Shown piece by piece: positions 15,145 through 19,020 of a DNA stretch of 19,020 nucleotides (its first letter is position 1; each line of letters opens with the position of its first letter). The notes under the pieces were generated by a model. It did not search any database, was not told where the DNA came from, and saw nothing but the letters and a program-made list of their open reading frames with translations. Source of the stretch: SCUN01 sp964343975 (lineage in GTDB: Bacteria; Acidobacteriota; Vicinamibacteria; Vicinamibacterales; SCN-69-37); NCBI GenBank assembly GCA_964343975.1, contig CAYFLU010000057.1, positions 1 to 19,020 on the forward strand. The letters run 5' to 3'. The position numbers were made by a program, and so were the translations under genes.

Positions 15145-16263
15145 TTAGAAATTAATCAGCCCGTGCAGGATGATGCGCTGCTGCGTCGGGGTGGGCGTCG
15201 TGTAGTTGTTGAACTTCACCTGCTCGAAGTCGAGCAGCACGGCGGCCGTGGAGTTGCCGCCCGGGTGCGGGAACCAGTAGGCCAGGCCCGCGATCAGGCG
15301 GTTCTGCCGCGCGTCCGGCGTCAGGTCCTTGTTCTGACGGAACGAGTCGTAGCGCACGAGCGCTTCGAAGCCGTTGCCCTTCTCCTGGAAGAACGGCGTC
15401 ACCCACACCGACCAGCCGTCCTTCTTCACGAGGGTCGCCGTCGGCAGGGACTTGTCTTCGAGCTGGATGTAATCGAACCCCGCATTGAAGAGCGAGTACT
15501 CGTAGAGCGCGCCCGCGATCACGCGGTTGCGCGGCGCATCCTGCACGACGTTGTCGCGGATCACGCCGCCGGTGAGGCGCAGGCCCTTCATCCAGAAGTC
15601 GCCGGCCGGGAACGGGCGCAGCGTGAAGCGCGCCATCAGCGCTTTCTGATCGTTCACTTCGACCTTCGAGTAGCCTTCACCGTTGTAGTAGCCCACGTGG
15701 ATGTCGCCGTAGTTGTTCGGCAGGTTCGTGTGCGCGGAGATGCCCGCGTCGGCCGAGCTGAGGCCGCCGTCGCGCTCGATGAACGTGGTGCCCTGGAAGC
15801 GGTAACGGTAGGCCCCTTCCAACGCGTCGACGAACGGCGTCTGCTGGATGCCCGCGCGGATCCACGTCTGCTTCCAGTCGCCGGTCCATTCGTCGAGGTT
15901 GAACTGCGCGTAGCCGTACTTCATGCGGAAGGTGTAGCTGCCGGCCAGGCTGCTGCCCGTGCCGCTCTCGCGCGAGACGTCCGGCGTGATGCGGAACGCC
16001 ACGTTGTGCGAGATGTTGCCGGTGACATTGATATAGGTGCGGGGCACGCTGAACGCGCTCGCCGAGATCGTGTTGCCCGCGGCGTCGGTCGTCTTCGGCG
16101 TCTTCGTGAACGTGTAGTCCCAGAAAATCACGGCGCCGACCTTGGTCGCCTGCGTGTCGTCGGGCGGCGTGTAACCGGCCGCCGGCGTGACCTGCGCGCT
16201 GGCGAGTGCGGGGATCAAGAACATGCCCAGTGTCATCAGGGCCCGTGCAATGCGTCGAATCAC
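15145..16263 (-). CDS. Outer-membrane porin, likely phosphate-selective (OprP/OprO-like)
   Basis: The product (372 residues from the chosen start) has a signal peptide (ending PALASAQ), many amphipathic strands with alternating aromatic residues (for example AVIFWDYTFTKT, YTFRMKYGYAQFNL, WIRAGIQQTPF, GYYNGEGY), and the C-terminal aromatic LINF expected of outer-membrane barrels. Being first in an operon with pstSCA suggests passage of phosphate through the outer membrane. Membership in the OprP/OprO family is inferred from length, pattern and context, not from a search. GTG at 16263 is preferred because GAGGAG (16275-16270) lies 6 nt before it; an ATG at 16269 in the same frame abuts that site and would add only two residues. 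Pho-box-like repeats lie upstream. Confidence 0.82.
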   Translation of the reverse strand: MIRRIARALMTLGMFLIPALASAQVTPAAGYTPPDDTQATKVGAVIFWDYTFTKTPKTTDAAGNTISASAFSVPRTYINVTGNISHNVAFRITPDVSRESGTGSSLAGSYTFRMKYGYAQFNLDEWTGDWKQTWIRAGIQQTPFVDALEGAYRYRFQGTTFIERDGGLSSADAGISAHTNLPNNYGDIHVGYYNGEGYSKVEVNDQKALMARFTLRPFPAGDFWMKGLRLTGGVIRDNVVQDAPRNRVIAGALYEYSLFNAGFDYIQLEDKSLPTATLVKKDGWSVWVTPFFQEKGNGFEALVRYDSFRQNKDLTPDARQNRLIAGLAYWFPHPGGNSTAAVLLDFEQVKFNNYTTPTPTQQRIILHGLINF

Positions 16264-16339
16264 TCTCATCTCCTCAAATCTGCCCTCTGCAGAATGTTCC
16301 CAGCGTAGGAATCGTGTGTTTCGGGTCGACGTCGTACGT

Positions 16340-16400
16340 GTTACAGGACCGTTAATTCCCCGTCGCCTCGGCGGCCGGCGACGTTACAAGGAATTTACAG
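16340..16400. promoter_or_regulatory. Pho-box-like control region between the divergent pst operons
   Basis: On the minus strand there are CTGTAAA (16400-16394), TTGTAAC (16389-16383), AATTAAC (16357-16351) and CTGTAAC (16346-16340). They form two pairs with exactly 11-nt spacing, and the pairs lie 32 nt apart, near three helical turns. CTGTAAA-N4-TTGTAAC closely follows the Escherichia coli PhoB form CTGTCAT-N4-CTGTCAT. Between the pairs lies a 7-bp inverted repeat (CGTCGCC, 16361-16367, with GGCGACG, 16377-16383). A second palindrome, CGGGAAATTCCCG, lies at 16413-16425. A response regulator of the PhoB type could thus drive both the porin-pstSCA and pstB-phoU units; phoB and phoR are not in the window. 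Exact -10 sites are unclear. Confidence 0.65.
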
Positions 16401-16448
16401 GGGCGAAACGGGCGGGAAATTCCCGAGCCATAGAGTCGGGCCATTACC

Positions 16449-17198
16449 GTGAAGATCTCCGTCAAAAACCTGAACTTCTATTACGGCCCCAAGAAGGCCC
16501 TGAGCGACATCTCGATCGAGATGAAGGCCAACGAGGTGACGGCGTTCATCGGTCCCTCGGGCTGCGGCAAGAGCACGTTTCTGCGGACGCTCAACCGCAT
16601 GAACGACATGGTGCCGGGTGCACGTGTGGAAGGCAGCGTGAAGATCGACGGCGCCGACCTCTACGACTCCGGCACGGACGCCGTGCTGCTCCGCCGCAAG
16701 GTGGGCATGGTGTTCCAGAAGTCGAACCCATTCCCGAAGTCGATCTTCGAGAACGTGGCCTACGGCTTGAGAATCAATGGCCTCGCCAGAGGCAAGGAGC
16801 TCGAAGCCCAGGTGGAACAGAGCCTGCGCGCCGCCGCGCTCTGGGACGAAGTGAAGGATCGCCTGCATGAGCCGGCCATGGCGATGTCGGGCGGTCAGCA
16901 GCAGCGCTTGTGCATCGCGCGCGCGTTGGCCGTGCGGCCGGAAGTGCTGCTCATGGACGAGCCGGCCTCCGCGCTCGACCCGATCGCCACGCAGCGCATC
17001 GAGGAATTGATCTACGTCCTCAAGAAGGACTACACGATCGTGATCGTCACGCATAACATGCAGCAGGCCGCGCGCGTGAGCGACACCACGGCGTTCTTCT
17101 GGCTCGGCCAACTCGTCGAATACGGCCCCACGCCGAACATGTTCACCAGTCCGACGGAGAAGCTGACCGAGGACTACATCACCGGCCGCTTCGGCTGA
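16449..17198 (+). CDS. pstB: Phosphate ABC transporter ATPase PstB
   Basis: This cytoplasmic ATPase powers PstCA. The 249 residues carry Walker A GPSGCGKST (35-43), the Q-loop VFQKSNPFP (88-96) typical of PstB, the signature SGGQQQRLCIARA (147-159), Walker B VLLMDEP (166-172) and the switch His in VTHN (H202). The start is a GTG at 16449 without a clear Shine-Dalgarno site, but the protein begins there as in other PstB proteins. Unlike the common pstSCAB order, it is transcribed away from pstSCA, in a unit with phoU that starts 12 nt after its stop codon. The shared upstream region with Pho-like boxes would keep both halves of the transporter in step. Confidence 0.96.
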   Translation: MKISVKNLNFYYGPKKALSDISIEMKANEVTAFIGPSGCGKSTFLRTLNRMNDMVPGARVEGSVKIDGADLYDSGTDAVLLRRKVGMVFQKSNPFPKSIFENVAYGLRINGLARGKELEAQVEQSLRAAALWDEVKDRLHEPAMAMSGGQQQRLCIARALAVRPEVLLMDEPASALDPIATQRIEELIYVLKKDYTIVIVTHNMQQAARVSDTTAFFWLGQLVEYGPTPNMFTSPTEKLTEDYITGRFG

Positions 17199-17209
17199 GG
17201 CATCGCGCA

Positions 17210-17878
17210 ATGGCAGATTCCGTCCCGCATTTTCAGGAAGAACTCGAACAGCTCAAGGCGCGCCTGCTCGTGATGGGTGGCCTGGCCGAAGATCGCCTGC
17301 GCACGGCCATTCAGGGTCTTGTCGAAGGCGACGCCGAGACGATCACGCGCGTGCTCACCGGTGACGAGCCGATCAATCAGCTCCACGTCGAGATCGACGA
17401 CCGCTGCGTGAAGCTGCTCGCGCTCCATCAGCCGATGGCCGCCGACCTGCGCGCGATCGTGTCCGCGGTGAAGATCAACAGCGACCTCGAGCGCGTGGGC
17501 GACCTCGCCGTGAACATCGCCGAAGCCGCCGAGCGCTACCAGACGCATCCGCCGGTGAAGCCGCTCATCGACATCCCGCGCATGGCCGGCATCGCGCAGG
17601 AGATGCTGCACAACGCCCTGCAGGCCTACATCAACCGCGATGTGAAGGTGGCCGCCGCCGTGCTCGACCGAGACGATGAACTGGACGCGCTGAAGCGCCT
17701 GGTGGCGAAAGAACTGATGGGCTACATGCAGCGCGACAAGGCCACGGTGGCCCCGTCGTTCGAGCTGATTCTCATCTCACGCCACCTCGAACGCATCGGC
17801 GACCACGCCACGAACGTGGCCGAAGACGTCATCTTCATGGTCTCGGCGAGAGACATCCGGCACAAGTTGGAGGAGTGA
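17210..17878 (+). CDS. phoU: Phosphate-signalling regulator PhoU
   Basis: This cytoplasmic helical protein links the Pst transporter to the PhoR/PhoB system and restrains uptake when phosphate is plentiful. The 222 residues hold two three-helix PhoU repeats, each with the metal-binding E/DxxxD type motif: SDLERVGD (91-98) and HLERIGDHATNVAED (192-206). Length and layout are normal for the family. The ATG at 17210 follows the pstB stop by 11 nt, with GAGG near the pstB end as a likely ribosome site. An inverted repeat that includes the phoU stop codon (17861-17895) may end the transcript. Confidence 0.96.
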   Translation: MADSVPHFQEELEQLKARLLVMGGLAEDRLRTAIQGLVEGDAETITRVLTGDEPINQLHVEIDDRCVKLLALHQPMAADLRAIVSAVKINSDLERVGDLAVNIAEAAERYQTHPPVKPLIDIPRMAGIAQEMLHNALQAYINRDVKVAAAVLDRDDELDALKRLVAKELMGYMQRDKATVAPSFELILISRHLERIGDHATNVAEDVIFMVSARDIRHKLEE

Positions 17879-17895
17879 TCCCCTTACAACTTGTG
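17861..17895 (+). terminator. Hairpin spanning the phoU stop codon, possible terminator
   Basis: CACAAGTTG (17861-17869) and CAACTTGTG (17887-17895) pair perfectly over 9 bp with a 17-nt spacer that can add an inner AGG/CCT stem. The phoU TGA lies in the loop. ACTTTCTACTTCT follows on the plus strand, only moderately T-rich, so termination is plausible but not certain. It is also downstream of the convergent TlpA-like gene. Confidence 0.5.
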
Positions 17896-17944
17896 ACTTT
17901 CTACTTCTACTTGTCCACTTACTGCTTCTGACTTTTCACTTGCT
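17889..17944 (-). repeat. Degenerate GAAGT-type tandem repeat across the TlpA-like stop codon
   Basis: Read on the minus strand this is a run of AAAGTCAGAAGCAGTAAGT, GACAAGTAGAAGTAG and similar units. It shares GAAGCAGTAAGT with the tract after ahcY (8036-8092). It covers the last codons and stop of the TlpA-like gene, so the C-terminal KSQKQ may be encoded by the repeat. Confidence 0.55.
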
Positions 17945-18785
17945 CGACAATTTTCTTCGCAAGTGGGAGCGACGTCTCACACGTCGGGTCGTCGATGCGG
18001 CAGTTGGCGATCGACTGCTTGCAGCCGCAGGTGCAGTTCTCTTCGTTCATACGCTTGAGCGCGAGCGCTTTCTGCGCCGGCGTGAGTGACGCGAGGTCCA
18101 CGCCCGGGATCGAGGTCGCGTAGGCGGCGTTGCTCTTCAGCACCTGGCCGTTGTCTTCGACGACCGAGACCGTGGCCGCCGTCGGCAACTTCGCGAGGTA
18201 GCGCACTTCCTGCTCGGTGACGGCCGCGCGCAGCGTGCCCACGTGGCGCTGCACCATCTTGCCGTCCGGGTTCAGCACGAACGTCGATGGAATCGACGAC
18301 ACGCCGCCGAACAGCTTCTCGATCTTGCCGTCGACGATCGCGACCGGGTAGTTGATCGCGTGGTCGACGACGAACTTCTTCACGTCGGCGTTGGCGGTCT
18401 TGCCTTCATCCACCGACAGGCCGACGACCACGAGCTGGTCTTTGTACTTCGCCTGGAGCGCGATCAGATCCGGGATCTCCGCGCGGCACGGTCCGCACCA
18501 CGTCGCCCAGAAATTCAGCAGCACGACTTTCCCGCGCCACGCGGCCTGATCGATCGTCTTGCCGTCGAGGTCGGTGAGCGTGAAGGCCGGCAGCGGCAGC
18601 GGCTTGTCGGAGAGCACGACCTTCACGCCGGCGCCGGGCACGGGCTCGTGCGACGCGGCGGCGGCCGGTGCGTTCTTCGCGGGGCCAGCCTGCGAGGCCT
18701 GGTCGGCCTGGGCCGTGCTCGAGCACGCCATGGTGGCGGCGATGAGACACGACGCGAGCGAGAGCCGGAGAGCGAGTGTGCGCAT
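17919..18785 (-). CDS. TlpA-like thioredoxin lipoprotein with C-terminal cysteine cluster
   Basis: This exported thiol-disulphide protein has 288 residues. It has a signal peptide with a probable lipidation cysteine (C21, in ATMAC, a poor lipobox), an Ala/Pro-rich linker (22-50), and a thioredoxin domain of the TlpA/ResA kind (about 58-200) with WCGPC (C97, C100) and the cis-proline SIPS (P166). After the domain, an extra module (about 226-288) contains LTPAQKALALKRMNEEN and five cysteines in NCTCGCKQSIANCRIDDPTC, which could bind a metal or be a redox partner of the active site. Such proteins reduce apocytochrome c haem sites or other periplasmic disulphides; the c-type cytochromes of this genome fit, but no direct link is shown. 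The ATG at 18785 has no clear ribosome site. It converges on phoU. Confidence 0.85.
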   Translation of the reverse strand: MRTLALRLSLASCLIAATMACSSTAQADQASQAGPAKNAPAAAASHEPVPGAGVKVVLSDKPLPLPAFTLTDLDGKTIDQAAWRGKVVLLNFWATWCGPCRAEIPDLIALQAKYKDQLVVVGLSVDEGKTANADVKKFVVDHAINYPVAIVDGKIEKLFGGVSSIPSTFVLNPDGKMVQRHVGTLRAAVTEQEVRYLAKLPTAATVSVVEDNGQVLKSNAAYATSIPGVDLASLTPAQKALALKRMNEENCTCGCKQSIANCRIDDPTCETSLPLAKKIVEQVKSQKQ

Positions 18786-18909
18786 ACGTCATGGTAACCG
18801 GCCGGCCAGATTAATTAGCGATCATGCAATCTTTCGGCGGTCGCCCGGGTCTGAGTAGGTAGGACGCCGAGGTGCCTGGGGAGGTCAACCGAGGCGGAAG
18901 GTGGTCGGT

Positions 18910-19020
18910 ATGGCGAAAAAGGTCATTGCGGTGGTGGCGGTGGTCGTGGCGGCGGCGATGTGGACGGCGGCGGTGAGCGCGCAGCGTCCGGGCGGCGCGG
19001 GTCAGGGCTTCGGGCTGCGG
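18910..19020 (+). CDS. Exported protein, N-terminal fragment (runs off right edge)
   Basis: The first 37 codons read MAKKVIAVVAVVVAAAMW, then TAAVSAQRPGG: a Lys-rich start, a hydrophobic core and an AVSAQ cleavage site, so the product is exported. The mature part begins with Gly-rich sequence, and its family cannot be named. The ATG at 18910 is favoured because AAGGTGG lies about 6 nt upstream; a GTG at 18901 is in frame but less likely. It is divergent from the TlpA-like gene with 124 nt between the starts. Confidence 0.7.
   Translation, partial: MAKKVIAVVAVVVAAAMWTAAVSAQRPGGAGQGFGLR

Noticed and set aside
18786..18909. Promoters in the spacer between the TlpA-like gene and the right-edge gene
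   Set aside because: An AT-rich patch (ATTAATTA) is present, but no -35/-10 pair with acceptable spacing could be found on either strand.

Overview
The window looks like a piece of a high-GC (by eye well above 60% G+C) Gram-negative chromosome, most likely Acidobacteriota, perhaps class Vicinamibacteria. This is inferred from the Oar-like TonB-dependent receptor with an N-terminal carboxypeptidase-regulatory-like domain, the three-gene PQQ dehydrogenase/cytochrome c cluster, the many exported proteins with AQ-type signal cleavage sites, and GC-rich simple repeats between genes. A run of exactly 100 N (12124-12223) shows that this is a scaffold joined across a repeat, as in a draft or metagenome assembly.

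Left part (1-4500). A minus-strand operon runs from a fused haem c / helix-hairpin-helix protein through a di-haem cytochrome c to a PQQ-dependent dehydrogenase, ending in an intrinsic terminator. It should form a periplasmic oxidation unit: PQQ enzyme to cytochromes to respiratory chain. Beyond it, the first 25 codons of another exported protein run off the left edge. Divergent from the operon is a secreted protein with a JAMM-type HxHP...SxxD motif, preceded by three GTRAC half-sites spaced exactly 11 nt apart and followed by a perfect 15-bp terminator hairpin.

Middle (4510-11302). A 1106-residue TonB-dependent receptor is followed by S-adenosylhomocysteinase (ahcY) and, directly upstream of ahcY on the same strand, an ArsR-type regulator fused to a methyltransferase domain that fits SahR, the SAH-sensing regulator of the methyl cycle. 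A ribbon-helix-helix antitoxin / MazF-like toxin pair is divergent from it, and an RDD-family membrane protein faces the toxin.

Right part (12279-17878) is a phosphate-uptake locus split over two strands around one control region. An outer-membrane porin, pstS, pstC and pstA run leftwards; pstB and phoU run rightwards. The control region carries four Pho-box-like half-sites in two pairs, each pair with 11-nt spacing. A TlpA-like thioredoxin lipoprotein with an extra C-terminal cysteine cluster faces phoU, and the signal peptide of one more exported protein starts before the right edge.

No CRISPR array, rRNA, tRNA, insertion sequence or prophage was recognised by eye. There is no gene-free stretch longer than 300 bases; the longest are 7831-8089, 3433-3687 and 12041-12278. 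The most unusual signals are the Pho-like repeats in front of the JAMM protein, and several unrelated low-complexity repeat families that begin right at the stop codons of different genes.
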